NCBI RefSeq assembly: GCF_025642135.1 | Contig: NZ_CP106793.1 | Location: 4,406,001-4,470,000 of the forward strand | Source of the DNA: Streptomyces cynarae | GTDB lineage: Bacteria > Actinomycetota > Actinomycetes > Streptomycetales > Streptomycetaceae | Reading direction: 5' to 3' | Length of the DNA stretch: 64,000 nt | Part shown: piece by piece, positions 55,417 through 64,000 of the stretch | Layout: every line of letters begins with the position of its first letter | How positions within the stretch are numbered: the stretch's first letter is position 1 | The notes under the pieces: model-generated | Database searches by the model: none | The model's input: the letters and a program-made list of their open reading frames with translations, nothing else | Told to the model about the DNA's origin: nothing | Position numbers and translations under genes: made by a program

Positions 55417-55632
55417 CTACCGCCGCCGCCACCTGCGGCGTCGGGCCTTGCTGAAGAACCAGCCGGCGGGCGGCTCGTCCGAGCGCCACGGCTGGGGGGC
55501 GGGCGCCTCGTTGCGCCAGCGCGCTGCCAGCATCCGGGCGCGCGCGGACGGTTCCCTGGTCGACGCGGACCGTATGAAGTCCTCGTCGAACTCGACGCCG
55601 TCCCACGTCTCCCCGGCCTCGTCCGCAGTCAT
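55417..55632 (-). CDS. Small conserved hypothetical protein
   Basis: 71 residues. Acidic N-terminus (E-T-W-D-G-V-E-F-D-E-D-F), then S-A-R-A-R-M-L-A-A-R-W-R and P-P-A-G-W-F-F-S, ending in a run of Arg/Trp. Coding bias is strong and the pattern looks like a conserved Streptomyces family of unknown function. It stands directly next to the tRNA-Ser. Confidence 0.6.
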   Translation of the reverse strand: MTADEAGETWDGVEFDEDFIRSASTREPSARARMLAARWRNEAPAPQPWRSDEPPAGWFFSKARRRRWRRR

Positions 55633-55728
55633 CCCCGGTCCTTTCCGCTGTCGCGCATCCCCTTTGCCCAGTGTGCCGAGGCAGGTGTGAAACCCCTGTC
55701 AAAAAAGGCTTCGAAAAGAGAAAGAAGA

Positions 55729-55751
55729 CCGGGGCCCCGCCGAGGCCCCGG
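55729..55751 (-). terminator. Rho-independent terminator of the ABC operon
   Basis: 8-bp stem CCGGGGCC with a 7-nt loop, followed on the minus strand by the pyrimidine tract TCTTCTTTCTCTTTT. Confidence 0.75.
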
Positions 55752-55771
55752 CTCCAGCCACGCAGGGACTG

Positions 55772-56491
55772 TCACTCCTCGCCCGCCAGCGTCAGCGTCC
55801 GCAGCTTCTGCCCCGCGTACCAGGTGGCGGCCACGGTCACCACGATCAGCAGGACCGTGGCGGTGGGCAGCCCCACGTCGGAGGTGACCAGGGAGCTGTC
55901 GGAGACCTTGTGGGCCACGGCCAGCGACCACTGCTGGACGCTGAGCGTGCGCGCCCCGGAGACCAGCGAGCCGAAGAGCGCCTCCCAGACCAACGCGTAG
56001 ACCAGGCCGAACACCACCGCGTGCCGGCTCACCGTGCCGAGCAGCAGGAACAGCGCGGCGTAGGCGATGGAGGAGACGAGCGCCGCCACGGTGTAGGCGA
56101 CCGCGATCTGCTGGCCGTTGCCGTTGAGGATCATGCCCGCGATGAACGTGGGCAGCGCGGAGAACGCCATGGTGACGGCGATCGCGACGATCAGCTTGGT
56201 GAAGATGATCGTGGACCGCTTCACCGGCTTGGCCAGCAGGTACACCACCGAGCCGTCGTCGATCTCGGGCCCGATCGCGCCGGTACCCGCGATCACGCCG
56301 ATGATCGGCACCATGGTCGCGAGCGCGAACCCGCCGAGGAGGTCGTGGGCGACCTGGTCGTCGGCGCCGGTCAGCGCCCGGACGACCACCGAGATCACGA
56401 TCAGCAGGCCCGGCAGCGCGCCGAGAATGAGGGCCCGGCGGCGGCCGAGCAGGCCGCGGTAGGTGAGCCGGGCGACTGTGGGGTCGTACAT
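55772..56491 (-). CDS. ABC-2 type transporter permease
   Basis: 239 residues, six membrane helices (L-I-L-G-A-L-P-G-L-L-I-V-I-S-V-V-V, M-V-P-I-I-G-V-I-A-G-T-G, A-I-A-V-T-M-A-F-S-A-L-P-T-F-I-A-G-M and others). G-A-I-G-P-E-I-D-D-G-S between helices is typical of ABC-2 permeases. Last gene of a four-gene operon (ATPase-permease-ATPase-permease). Confidence 0.9.
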   Translation of the reverse strand: MYDPTVARLTYRGLLGRRRALILGALPGLLIVISVVVRALTGADDQVAHDLLGGFALATMVPIIGVIAGTGAIGPEIDDGSVVYLLAKPVKRSTIIFTKLIVAIAVTMAFSALPTFIAGMILNGNGQQIAVAYTVAALVSSIAYAALFLLLGTVSRHAVVFGLVYALVWEALFGSLVSGARTLSVQQWSLAVAHKVSDSSLVTSDVGLPTATVLLIVVTVAATWYAGQKLRTLTLAGEE

Positions 56492-56501
56492 CTTCGGCCT
56501 C

Positions 56502-57413
56502 CTACGCCGCGACCAGATACGAGAAGACGGACTCGAGGGACTCGTCGGACGGCGAGACCGTGAGCAGCCGGATGCCGTGCTCTCGCGCGACCTTCGGCAG
56601 CAGCGTCGTGAACCGGCCGAAGTCGATCGCCTGGATGCGCAGCGCGCCCTCGGCGAGGTCGACCTCGATACCGGACGTCGACGGGTCGGCGATCAGCGCG
56701 GCGGCGAGTGCCCGGTCGTCGCTGGAACGCACCAGGTAGCGGTGCGGGCGGTCGGTCATCAGGCGGCGGATCTTACGGAAGTCGCCGCTCGCCGCGTGCC
56801 GTCCGGCGACGATCACCTCGATGTGCGAGGCCAGTTGCTCGACCTCTTCGAGGATGTGGGAGGAGAAGAGCACGGTGCGGCCCTCGGCTCCCATACGCCG
56901 CAACAGCTCCATGAGTTGCATGCGCTGGCGCGGGTCCATGCCGTTGAACGGCTCGTCGAGCAGCAGGAGCGACGGGTCGTGCACGAGGGCGGACGCCATC
57001 TTCACGCGCTGCCGCATGCCCTTGGAGTACGTGGAGATCTTCCGGTCCTGTGCGTACTCCATCTCGACCGTGGCAAGGGCCCGCTGGGCGGCCTTGGCGC
57101 CCAGTCCGTGCAACTCGGCGTTGGCGACGACGAATTCGCGGCCCGTGAGGAAGTCGTACATCGCCTCCCGCTCCGGGACGATGCCGATGTGCCGGTAGAT
57201 CTCCTCGTTGCGCCACACCGGCTGTCCGTCGAGGGCGACGGAGCCGGTGGAGGGGGCGAGGAAGCCGCCCATCATGTTGATGAGGGTGGACTTCCCCGCG
57301 CCGTTCGGGCCGAGCAGGCCGGTGACTCCGGGGCCGATGGTCATCGTGACGTCGTTGACGGCGACCACATTGCCGAACCAGCGGGAGACGTGGTCGATGG
57401 TGAGCGTGGTCAC
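56502..57413 (-). CDS. ABC transporter ATP-binding protein
   Basis: 303 residues. Walker A G-P-N-G-A-G-K-S-T, Q-loop absent-type V-P-E-R-E, signature Y-S-K-G-M-R-Q-R, Walker B L-L-L-L-D-E-P. The C-terminal extension is typical of exporters paired with ABC-2 permeases. GTG 57413 overlaps the stop of the preceding permease (GTGA), followed 10 bp later by the second permease. Confidence 0.92.
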   Translation of the reverse strand: MTTLTIDHVSRWFGNVVAVNDVTMTIGPGVTGLLGPNGAGKSTLINMMGGFLAPSTGSVALDGQPVWRNEEIYRHIGIVPEREAMYDFLTGREFVVANAELHGLGAKAAQRALATVEMEYAQDRKISTYSKGMRQRVKMASALVHDPSLLLLDEPFNGMDPRQRMQLMELLRRMGAEGRTVLFSSHILEEVEQLASHIEVIVAGRHAASGDFRKIRRLMTDRPHRYLVRSSDDRALAAALIADPSTSGIEVDLAEGALRIQAIDFGRFTTLLPKVAREHGIRLLTVSPSDESLESVFSYLVAA

Positions 57414-58318
57414 AGTCCGACCTTTCGGTAGCGGCGCGTCAGCAGGCCGTAGCTGCCGGCGATGAGTCCGAGGACGACGAGGAGGAAGACGACTCCCTGC
57501 GCGGTCGAGGGCCCGTGCCCGCCGGGGAAGGACGAGTTCGCGCCGAGGAAGGCGGTCTGCACCCCGTCGATGAGGGTGATGGGCGAGAACAGGCCCATCC
57601 ACACCAGGGCCGTGGAGCTGCCCGAGTGGACCTCCGCAATCGCCTGGATGGTCGAGACGGCTCCGTAGGAGATGGTCAGGACGGCGATGACGGCGGCGAT
57701 ACCGAAGCCGCGCCGGGGCGTCGCCGCCGCGATGACGAGGCTGATTCCGGAGAACAGCAGGGAGAGCAGGGCCACGGAGACCAGTCCTTCGGCGAATCCC
57801 TTGGTCTGGTGGGCGAAGTCCAGCTTGGCGAGCAGTGCGCCCACGTAGAGGACGAGCAGGGGCGCGGCCGTCAGGATGAACATCGCCGAGGCCAGCGCCG
57901 CGTACTTGGCGCGGACGTAGTCGGCGGTCTCGATGGGGCGGGAGAAGTACAGCGGAACGGTCTTGAAGCGCAGGTCGCGCGAGACCGCCTGGGGTGCCTG
58001 CGAGGCGACGTAGAGGCCGATGACGGCCTGCATGATGATCGCGTAGCGCGTGTACTGGACGGGGAGGTCCTTTGCGGTGGTGGCGACCGCGACCGCGACC
58101 ATGATCAGCGCGGGAACGCACATCACGACGAACAGCAGCATCGGCAGCACCTTCGACTTCACCGAGCGGCCGAGGCCGTAGGCGCCGCGCAGGGACTGCG
58201 AATAGAGCGAGCGGCGGGCGTAGGCGCGGCCCAGGCGCGGGCCGTCGTACGAGCGGTAGCCGATGTTGTGGATCCGGGTCTGTTCGGCCTCGTGGGCCAG
58301 GGGCTGCTCAACCGCCAT
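57410..58318 (-). CDS. ABC-2 type transporter permease
   Basis: 302 residues. Cytosolic N-terminus with G-Y-R-S-Y-D-G-P-R-L-G-R (a motif of Streptomyces ABC-2 permeases), six membrane helices and R-Y-R-K-V-G-L end. Overlaps the upstream ATPase by 11 bp and the downstream one by 4 bp. Confidence 0.9.
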   Translation of the reverse strand: MAVEQPLAHEAEQTRIHNIGYRSYDGPRLGRAYARRSLYSQSLRGAYGLGRSVKSKVLPMLLFVVMCVPALIMVAVAVATTAKDLPVQYTRYAIIMQAVIGLYVASQAPQAVSRDLRFKTVPLYFSRPIETADYVRAKYAALASAMFILTAAPLLVLYVGALLAKLDFAHQTKGFAEGLVSVALLSLLFSGISLVIAAATPRRGFGIAAVIAVLTISYGAVSTIQAIAEVHSGSSTALVWMGLFSPITLIDGVQTAFLGANSSFPGGHGPSTAQGVVFLLVVLGLIAGSYGLLTRRYRKVGL

Positions 58319-59276
58319 GACCGACCGCCTCCTTCCGCTCGGCGTCGCTGTCCTTGAAGACCTCAGCGATGTGGTGCCTGCGCTGCTCCATACGGACGAG
58401 GCCGAGACCGAGGTCGGCGACGACGTCCCGGACGAGGTCGTACGTCTGCTCGCCCTCCGCGGTCAGCAGCAGGATGTGGCCGGAGCCCGGCAGGCCGCTG
58501 CCGTCCTGTGTGGTCACCCCGCGCGCGTGGAGCGCGTCCCGCACCGCGCGGGTGCCGTCCGGGTGCTCGTCGGAGTCGGTCACCTCGATCGCGAGGGTCG
58601 TGGTGGTCTGGGTGAAGTCCCGGGTGGAGCTGGACCGCAGCAGCTTGCCGCCGTCGATGATGACGACGTGGTCGCAGGTGCGCTCGAGCTCGCCGAGCAG
58701 GTGGGAGGTGACCAGGACCGAGATGCCGAAGTCGGTGTGCACGCGGCGGATCAGGCCGAGCATCTCGTCGCGGCCGACCGGGTCGAGACCGTTGGTCGGC
58801 TCGTCCAGGAACACCAGCTGCGGGTCGTGGACCAGGGCCTGGGCGAGCTTGACGCGCTGCTTCATGCCGGTGGAGTAACCGCCGATGGGGCGGTAGCGCT
58901 CCTCGTACAGGCCGACGTGGCGCAGGGTGTCCGCGGTGCGCTCGCGGGCGGCGGTCGGAGGCAGGCCGGACATGCGGGCCATGTGCACGACGAACTCGGT
59001 GGCCGACACGTCGGGCGGCAGGCAGTCGTGCTCGGGCATGTATCCGACACGCTCGCGGATGGCGCCGCCCTTGGTGGCGACGTCGAGGCCGAGCACCTCG
59101 GCGCGGCCCTCGGTGGCGGGGGACAGACCCAGCAGGATCTTGATCAGAGTGGACTTGCCGGCTCCGTTCGCTCCGACGAGTCCGGTCACGCCGGGTCCCA
59201 CGTCCACGGAGAGCCGGTCAAGCGCGGTCACCCTCGGGAACCGCTTGCTCAGGCTTTCGGTCGCGATCACAGTCAC
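58308..59276 (-). CDS. ABC transporter ATP-binding protein
   Basis: 322 residues from GTG 59276 (GTG 59303 possible). Walker A G-A-N-G-A-G-K-S-T, signature Y-S-T-G-M-K-Q-R, Walker B L-V-F-L-D-E-P-T-N-G-L-D-P. First gene of the operon; substrate unknown. No clear ribosome site at either start. Confidence 0.9.
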   Translation of the reverse strand: MTVIATESLSKRFPRVTALDRLSVDVGPGVTGLVGANGAGKSTLIKILLGLSPATEGRAEVLGLDVATKGGAIRERVGYMPEHDCLPPDVSATEFVVHMARMSGLPPTAARERTADTLRHVGLYEERYRPIGGYSTGMKQRVKLAQALVHDPQLVFLDEPTNGLDPVGRDEMLGLIRRVHTDFGISVLVTSHLLGELERTCDHVVIIDGGKLLRSSSTRDFTQTTTTLAIEVTDSDEHPDGTRAVRDALHARGVTTQDGSGLPGSGHILLLTAEGEQTYDLVRDVVADLGLGLVRMEQRRHHIAEVFKDSDAERKEAVGHGG

Positions 59277-59531
59277 GACATCGACGGTAGTGACGTCGGC
59301 CACTGCCGTCGTCAGACCGCAGAGCTGTCTGGGGGTCCGACTCGAGTATTACGGGCCCGTAAGGGTCACCCTCAGGTCGAACGGCGACGAGCGCGGCACG
59401 GGCGGCGCATTGTCCCCATCACGGTGGTTTTCCACAGACTGCGGGGCCGCTGTTGACGCCACCTCTAACAACTGCGACATTCGCCGGTGTGAGGTGACAC
59501 ACCAGGTGCCAGTGACGGAAGAGGGGGACGA

Positions 59532-61286
59532 GTGGCTCTCACGGGGGCGCGCGAGCGCCGGGTGCGGACGGGCGGGATCGAGCTGTGCGTGGCCGAGCTG
59601 GGCGACCCGGCGCGGCCCACGGTGGTGCTCGTGCACGGCTACCCGGACAGCAAGGAGGTCTGGTCCGAGGTGGCGCCCCGCCTCGCCGACCGCTTCCACG
59701 TCGTGCTCTACGACGTCCGCGGCCACGGCCGGTCGACGGCGCCGAAGCCGCTGCGCGGCGGTTTCACGCTGGAGAAGCTGACGGACGACTTCCTGGCGGT
59801 CGCCGACGCGGTCAGTCCCGGTCGGCCGGTGCACCTGGTGGGGCATGACTGGGGCTCGGTGCAGGGCTGGGAGTTCGTCACCGCCGGGCGTGCCGAGGGC
59901 CGGGTCGCGTCGTTCACATCGATGTCGGGGCCGTCCCTCGACCACCTCGGACAGTGGATCAAGCGGCGGGTCCGCCGGCCGACCCCGCGCCGCGTCGGCC
60001 AGCTGCTGGAGCAGGGCGCCAGGTCCTGGTACGTCTACTTGCTGCACACCCCCGCCCTGCCGGAGCTGGCGTGGCGCGGACCGCTCGGCAGACGCTGGCC
60101 CGGCATCCTGCGGCGCGCCGAGCGGCTGCCCGGCGGCGACCACCCGACCCCGTCGCTCCCCTCGGACGCGGCCAACGGGGCCTGGCTGTACCGGGACAAC
60201 GTACGGCCGAGGCTGCGCCACCCACGCCCGGACGCGTACGCGCACGCGCCCGTACAACTCATCACGCCACTGGGGGACGCGTTTCTGTCGGAGCACCTCT
60301 ACGACGAACTGGAGCGGTGGGCACCGCGGTTGACCCGCCGCACGCTGCCCGACAAGCACTGGATCCCGCGCACACGGCCCGACCAAGTGACGGCCTGGAT
60401 CGCGGAGTTCGTGACCGCCGTGGAGGACGGCCGGTCTGCGCCCGTGGGGAGCGGGCGGCACGCGGAGCGGTTCGGCGGTCAACTCGTGCTGGTGACAGGA
60501 GCGGGCAGCGGCATCGGGCGGGCCACGGCGGTCGCGTTCGCCAAGGCCGGAGCGCGCGTGGTGGCGGTCGACCGAAACGGCGAAGGCGCCGCCGGGGCAG
60601 CCGAGTTGGCCCGGCGAGGCGGTGCTCCGGAGGCCTGGGCCGAGACGGTCGACGTCTCCGACGGGCAGGCGATGGAGAAGCTCGCCGAGAAAGTCGCCGC
60701 CGCATACGGGGTGGTGGACGTCCTGGTGAACAACGCCGGAATCGGGCTGTCCGGCTCCTTCTTCGACACGACCGCCGAAGACTGGCGCACGGTGCTCGAC
60801 GTCAACTTGTGGGGCGTCATTCACGGTTGCCGGTTGTTCGGAAAGCAGATGGCCGAGCGCGGTCAGGGCGGCCACATCGTCAACGTCGCGTCGGCGGCCG
60901 CGTACCAGCCGTCGAAAGTGCTGCCGGCCTACAGCACCTCGAAGGCGGCCGTCCTGATGCTCAGCGAGTGCCTGCGCGCGGAGTTGGCCGCGCAAGGCAT
61001 CGGAGTGTCGGCGATCTGTCCCGGCTTCGTCCACACGGACATCACGTCGACGGCACGGTTCGTGGGCGTGGACGCGAAGGAGGAGAGGCGACTCCAGCAG
61101 AGGACCAACCTGCTGTACGGACTGCGTGGTTACCGTCCGGAGAGGGTCGCCGACTCCGTTCTTCGGGCGGTGGTCCGCAACCAGGCGGTCGTACCGGTCA
61201 CCCCGGAAGCACGCAGTGCGCGACTGTTGTCCCGCATTGCGCCTGGGGTGTTGCGCGCGATCGCACGGATCGATCCGCCACTGTGA
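59532..61286 (+). CDS. EphD-like fusion: alpha/beta (epoxide) hydrolase and short-chain dehydrogenase
   Basis: 584 residues. N-terminal half: alpha/beta hydrolase with H-G-Y-P-D-S and nucleophile G-H-D-W-G-S, the Asp-Trp pair of epoxide hydrolases. C-terminal half: Rossmann G-A-G-S-G-I-G-R-A, N-N-A-G-I-G, Ser in A-S-A-A-A-Y-Q-P and Y-S-T-S-K active site. The same fusion (EphD) modifies lipids in mycobacteria; a lipid or ketone substrate is inferred. GTG 59532 with AGAGGGGGA upstream. Divergent from the ABC operon. Confidence 0.88.
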   Translation: MALTGARERRVRTGGIELCVAELGDPARPTVVLVHGYPDSKEVWSEVAPRLADRFHVVLYDVRGHGRSTAPKPLRGGFTLEKLTDDFLAVADAVSPGRPVHLVGHDWGSVQGWEFVTAGRAEGRVASFTSMSGPSLDHLGQWIKRRVRRPTPRRVGQLLEQGARSWYVYLLHTPALPELAWRGPLGRRWPGILRRAERLPGGDHPTPSLPSDAANGAWLYRDNVRPRLRHPRPDAYAHAPVQLITPLGDAFLSEHLYDELERWAPRLTRRTLPDKHWIPRTRPDQVTAWIAEFVTAVEDGRSAPVGSGRHAERFGGQLVLVTGAGSGIGRATAVAFAKAGARVVAVDRNGEGAAGAAELARRGGAPEAWAETVDVSDGQAMEKLAEKVAAAYGVVDVLVNNAGIGLSGSFFDTTAEDWRTVLDVNLWGVIHGCRLFGKQMAERGQGGHIVNVASAAAYQPSKVLPAYSTSKAAVLMLSECLRAELAAQGIGVSAICPGFVHTDITSTARFVGVDAKEERRLQQRTNLLYGLRGYRPERVADSVLRAVVRNQAVVPVTPEARSARLLSRIAPGVLRAIARIDPPL

Positions 61287-61390
61287 CCAGATGACAAGGG
61301 AGTTGGCGAACCCTTGTCTCTTACAGGTCGGTTGGGCAAGTCGGCTGCTTATGCGACCTACTTGACGAACCTCCCCAAGATGCCGAGCAG

Positions 61391-61444
61391 TTGTCCACAG
61401 AGTCGCCAATTTCCTTGTGGAAAACCCGGGTTGCTTGTGGATCA
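61391..61444. promoter_or_regulatory. Second, smaller DnaA-box cluster
   Basis: TTGTCCACA at 61391-61399 (+, perfect), TTTTCCACA at 61416-61424 (-) and TGATCCACA at 61436-61444 (-), within 54 bp upstream of kptA. Two further weak boxes lie at 59410-59418 and 59428-59436. Confidence 0.55.
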
Positions 61445-61499
61445 AACATCGGGGACCAAATCAAGTGCGTGATCCCCGTCTCTCCCGCAGGCTGGAAAG

Positions 61500-62060
61500 A
61501 TGACGGAAAGGAATGACGACAGACGTACCGTGAAGGTGTCGAAGTACCTCTCGAAGCACCTGCGGCACCAGCCGGACCGCATCGGGATGAGGCTGGAGGA
61601 CGGCGGCTGGGTGGAGATCGACACGTTGCTCGCCGCGGCTGCCGCCCACGGCTTCCCCATCACCCGCGAGGAACTGGACCGGGTGGTCGCCACCAACGAC
61701 AAGAAGCGCTTCGCGATCGAGGGCACCCGCATCCGCGCCAGCCAGGGCCACAGCGTCGACGTCGACCTGGGGCTGCCCCCGGCGACGCCGCCCGCGTACC
61801 TCTACCACGGGACCGTGGCCCGCAACCTGGACGCGATCCGTGTCGAGGGCCTGAGGCCCATGAGCCGGCACGATGTGCACCTCTCCCCGGACCGGGAGAC
61901 CGCCATCCGCGTCGGCGCCCGCCGTGGCCGACCGGTGGTGCTGGCCGTGGACGCCGGCGCCATGCACCGCGACGGGCATGTCTTCCACATCAGCGAGAAC
62001 GGGGTCTGGCTCACCAAGGCCGTACCCCCGCAATACCTGCGTTTCCCAGAGAAACACTGA
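61500..62060 (+). CDS. kptA: RNA 2'-phosphotransferase (Tpt1/KptA)
   Basis: 186 residues. Conserved S-K-H-L-R-H, I-R-A-S-Q-G-H-S, Y-H-G-T and H-L-S-P-D-R-E-T-A with the catalytic Arg/His set of KptA. Transfers 2'-phosphate from RNA to NAD+. Bacterial role is unclear, probably RNA repair or other ADP-ribosyl transfer. GGAAAG before ATG. Confidence 0.92.
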   Translation: MTERNDDRRTVKVSKYLSKHLRHQPDRIGMRLEDGGWVEIDTLLAAAAAHGFPITREELDRVVATNDKKRFAIEGTRIRASQGHSVDVDLGLPPATPPAYLYHGTVARNLDAIRVEGLRPMSRHDVHLSPDRETAIRVGARRGRPVVLAVDAGAMHRDGHVFHISENGVWLTKAVPPQYLRFPEKH

Positions 62061-62123
62061 CTCGTGGCTGCGATTCCCGGGCCTTTCTGATCAATCTCGG
62101 CACCGACCACTCCCCGGCTCCCT

Positions 62124-62129
62124 TACGCT
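62124..62129 (+). promoter_or_regulatory. -10 element for leaderless LLM gene
   Basis: TACGCT ends 6 bases before ATG 62136; no Shine-Dalgarno is present. Confidence 0.45.
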
Positions 62130-62135
62130 CGAGGC

Positions 62136-63038
62136 ATGAGTCTGCGTCTGAGCACCGTGATCCTGCCGTACGTCCGCTGGCACCAGGGCGGGCGTTCCGC
62201 CTGGGAGCGTGCGGAGCAGCTCGGGTTCCACACCGCGTTCACCTACGACCACCTGTCGTGGCGCTCCTTTCGCGACGGCCCCTGGTTCGGAGCTGTGCCG
62301 ACGCTGACGGCCGCGGCCGCCGTCACCGACCGGCTGCGCCTCGGCACCCTGGTGACCTCGCCGAACTTCCGGCACCCGGTCACCCTCGCCAAGGAGCTGA
62401 TCTCCCTGGACGACATCTCCGGCGGCCGGATCACGCTGGGGATCGGCGCGGGCGGCACCGGCTTCGACGCCACCGCGCTCGGCCAGGAACCGTGGACCCC
62501 ACGCGAGCGCGCCGACCGGTTCGGCGAGTTCGTCCCGCTGCTCGACCGGCTGCTCACCGAGGACTCCGTCACGTACCAGGGGACGCACTACTCCGCGCAC
62601 GAGGCGCGCAACATCCCGGGCTGTGTGCAGCGCCCCCGGCTGCCCTTCGCGGTCGCCGCGACCGGCCCGCGCGGCCTGAGGCTCGCCGCCCGCCACGGTC
62701 AGGCATGGGTGACGACCGGTGACCCGAAGCTGTACGAGACCGGCACCCCGGAGGAGTCGCTGCAGGCTCTGCGCGCGCAGACCGAGAAGCTGGCCGACGC
62801 CTGCACCGCTGTCGGCCGTGACGTGGCGGAACTCGACAAGGTCCTGCTCACCGGCTTCACCCCGGACCGCGGCCGTCCGCTTCAGTCCCTGGACGCGTTC
62901 GTCGACTTCGCCGGCCGGCACGCGGAGCTGGGCTTCACCGACATCGTGATTCACTGGCCCATCCCCGACTCCGACTTCGCGGCGGACGAGAAGGTCTTCG
63001 AGCAGATCGCCGTGGAAGCCCCGGCACAGCTGGGCTGA
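62136..63038 (+). CDS. LLM-class (luciferase-like) flavin-dependent oxidoreductase
   Basis: 300 residues. Luciferase-like TIM barrel: [34 protein letters not shown] and V-A-A-T-G-P-R-G. Cofactor F420 or FMN; many streptomycete members use F420. No partner genes nearby, so substrate unknown. Confidence 0.88.
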   Translation: MSLRLSTVILPYVRWHQGGRSAWERAEQLGFHTAFTYDHLSWRSFRDGPWFGAVPTLTAAAAVTDRLRLGTLVTSPNFRHPVTLAKELISLDDISGGRITLGIGAGGTGFDATALGQEPWTPRERADRFGEFVPLLDRLLTEDSVTYQGTHYSAHEARNIPGCVQRPRLPFAVAATGPRGLRLAARHGQAWVTTGDPKLYETGTPEESLQALRAQTEKLADACTAVGRDVAELDKVLLTGFTPDRGRPLQSLDAFVDFAGRHAELGFTDIVIHWPIPDSDFAADEKVFEQIAVEAPAQLG

Positions 63039-63133
63039 GCATGACGCGATGTGACGGCGCTGGTGAGCAGTGTCACCACTCAGGTGTGCGAGGTCTCGCA
63101 CGACCGTGCGGGCATATGCGCCAGAATGGGCCG

Positions 63134-64000
63134 GTGACCTCAGCGACCCGACAGTCCGAGACCCCGGCCTCCACCCTTCCGCCCCGGCTGATCGCGACCG
63201 ACCTCGACGGCACTCTGCTGCGTGACGACAAGTCGGTCTCCGAGCGGACCGTCGCCGCGCTGGCCGCCGCCGAGGCGGCCGGCATCGAGGTGTTCTTCGT
63301 CACGGGCCGGCCCGCCCGCTGGATGGACGTCGTCAGCGACCACGTCCACGGTCACGGACTGGCGATCTGCGGCAACGGCGCGGCCGTGGTCGACCTGCAC
63401 GGCGGCCCCGGCGCCCACCGCTTCGTCAAGGTCCGCGAGCTGGCCCGGGAGAACGCGCTCGACGCCGTACGGCTGCTGCGGGACGCCGCACCCGGCACGG
63501 TGTACGCCGTCGAGCAGACGTACGGCTTCTATCAGGAGCCGTCGTACCCGAAGCTGCACATGGAGATCCCGGACCTGCTCGCACCCGCCGAGGAACTGCT
63601 GGCGCCTGACGCCCCCGGCGCCCGCGAGCCGGTGCTAAAGATCCTCGCCTACCACCCGCATCTCGACCCGGACGCCTTCCTCACCCTGGCCCGCCTCGCC
63701 GTCGGCGGCCGCGCCACCATCACCCGGTCCAGCCCCAGTGCCCTGCTGGAGATCAGCGGCCCGGGCGTCTCCAAGGCGAGCACCCTCGCGCTGTGCTGCG
63801 CCGAGCGCGGCATCTCCCACGAGGAGGTCGTCGCCTTCGGTGACATGCCGAACGACGTGGAGATGCTCACCTGGGCGGGACAGTCCTACGCGATGGGCAA
63901 CGCCCACCCGGACGTGGTCGCCGCCGCGTCGGGGCGGACCGTCGCCAACAACGACGACGGCGTGGCCGTGGTGATCGAGCGGATCCTCGCGGAGCGGTCG
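63134..64000 (+). CDS. HAD-superfamily (Cof-type) phosphatase, second copy, C-terminus off window
   Basis: 289 codons visible, still open at the right edge. Motifs [22 protein letters not shown] and [10 protein letters not shown]. The start is GTG 63134, with a CAGAAT hexamer 6 bases upstream suggesting a leaderless transcript. About 35-40% similar by eye to the protein at 54170, so the two are paralogues. Confidence 0.88.
   Translation, partial: MTSATRQSETPASTLPPRLIATDLDGTLLRDDKSVSERTVAALAAAEAAGIEVFFVTGRPARWMDVVSDHVHGHGLAICGNGAAVVDLHGGPGAHRFVKVRELARENALDAVRLLRDAAPGTVYAVEQTYGFYQEPSYPKLHMEIPDLLAPAEELLAPDAPGAREPVLKILAYHPHLDPDAFLTLARLAVGGRATITRSSPSALLEISGPGVSKASTLALCCAERGISHEEVVAFGDMPNDVEMLTWAGQSYAMGNAHPDVVAAASGRTVANNDDGVAVVIERILAERS

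Overview
The window is high-GC actinobacterial DNA. Third-position GC bias, GTG/TTG starts, Tat-type signal peptides, and -10 boxes six bases ahead of start codons all point to Streptomyces. Gene order (copper chaperone/CopCD/DyP peroxidase - pheA - serS - HAD - tRNA-Ser - ABC genes), one perfect parS site and a cluster of DnaA boxes place it in the conserved chromosome core, probably close to oriC.

Layout. 1-9.4 kb: end of a STAS anti-anti-sigma protein, a PPOX-class reductase, a TetR regulator, then a tightly overlapping minus-strand operon of response regulator, histidine kinase, GT2-GtrA fusion and GT39 glycosyltransferase, followed by an ABM-fold protein and a DUF2797 protein. 9.4-15.9 kb: a surface/secretome island with a seven-repeat FG-GAP protein carrying one TTA codon, a three-gene WxL-like/DUF916 cluster, a tRNA-Arg 3'-end remnant, a small secreted protein, tRNA-Arg(ACG), tRNA-Ser(GCU) and an SSI-type protease inhibitor. 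16-20.5 kb: a large degenerate hybrid histidine kinase, then parS. 20.5-27.9 kb: lipid/steroid-type catabolism (acyl-CoA ligase; an Ltp2/ChsH1/ChsH2-like operon), an ECF sigma factor, a dehalogenase-like hydrolase and a primase-polymerase with a possible LexA box. 27.9-32.7 kb: a giant secreted beta-propeller/ASH/Ig-like protein beside a gene remnant. 32.7-45.7 kb: two glycerophosphodiesterases, tRNA-Ser(UGA), an HtrA-like protease, two small anti-sigma-type ATPases, a SEC-C protein, a degenerate prim-pol, a SpoIIE-type phosphatase, aminopeptidase P and a membrane protein. 45.9-51.3 kb: an extracytoplasmic copper cluster (YcnI, Sco, PCuAC, CopC-CopD, DyP peroxidase). 51.4-64 kb: pheA, DnaA-box cluster, serS, two HAD paralogues, tRNA-Ser(GCU), a four-gene ABC exporter operon, an EphD-like hydrolase/SDR fusion, kptA and an LLM oxidoreductase.

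How the parts work together. The two-component/glycosyltransferase operon looks like a regulated three-component surface glycosylation system. The copper genes form a delivery chain from outside the membrane to secreted copper enzymes and DyP peroxidase. The MaoC/thiolase operon matches the hydratase-retroaldolase module that shortens steroid side chains.

Sequence quality. Four otherwise intact genes (hybrid kinase, HtrA-like protease, SpoIIE-type phosphatase, DyP peroxidase) are broken by one-base indels in G/C-rich runs. This looks more like sequencing error than real gene decay. All functions are inferred from sequence motifs and context; no database search was run.
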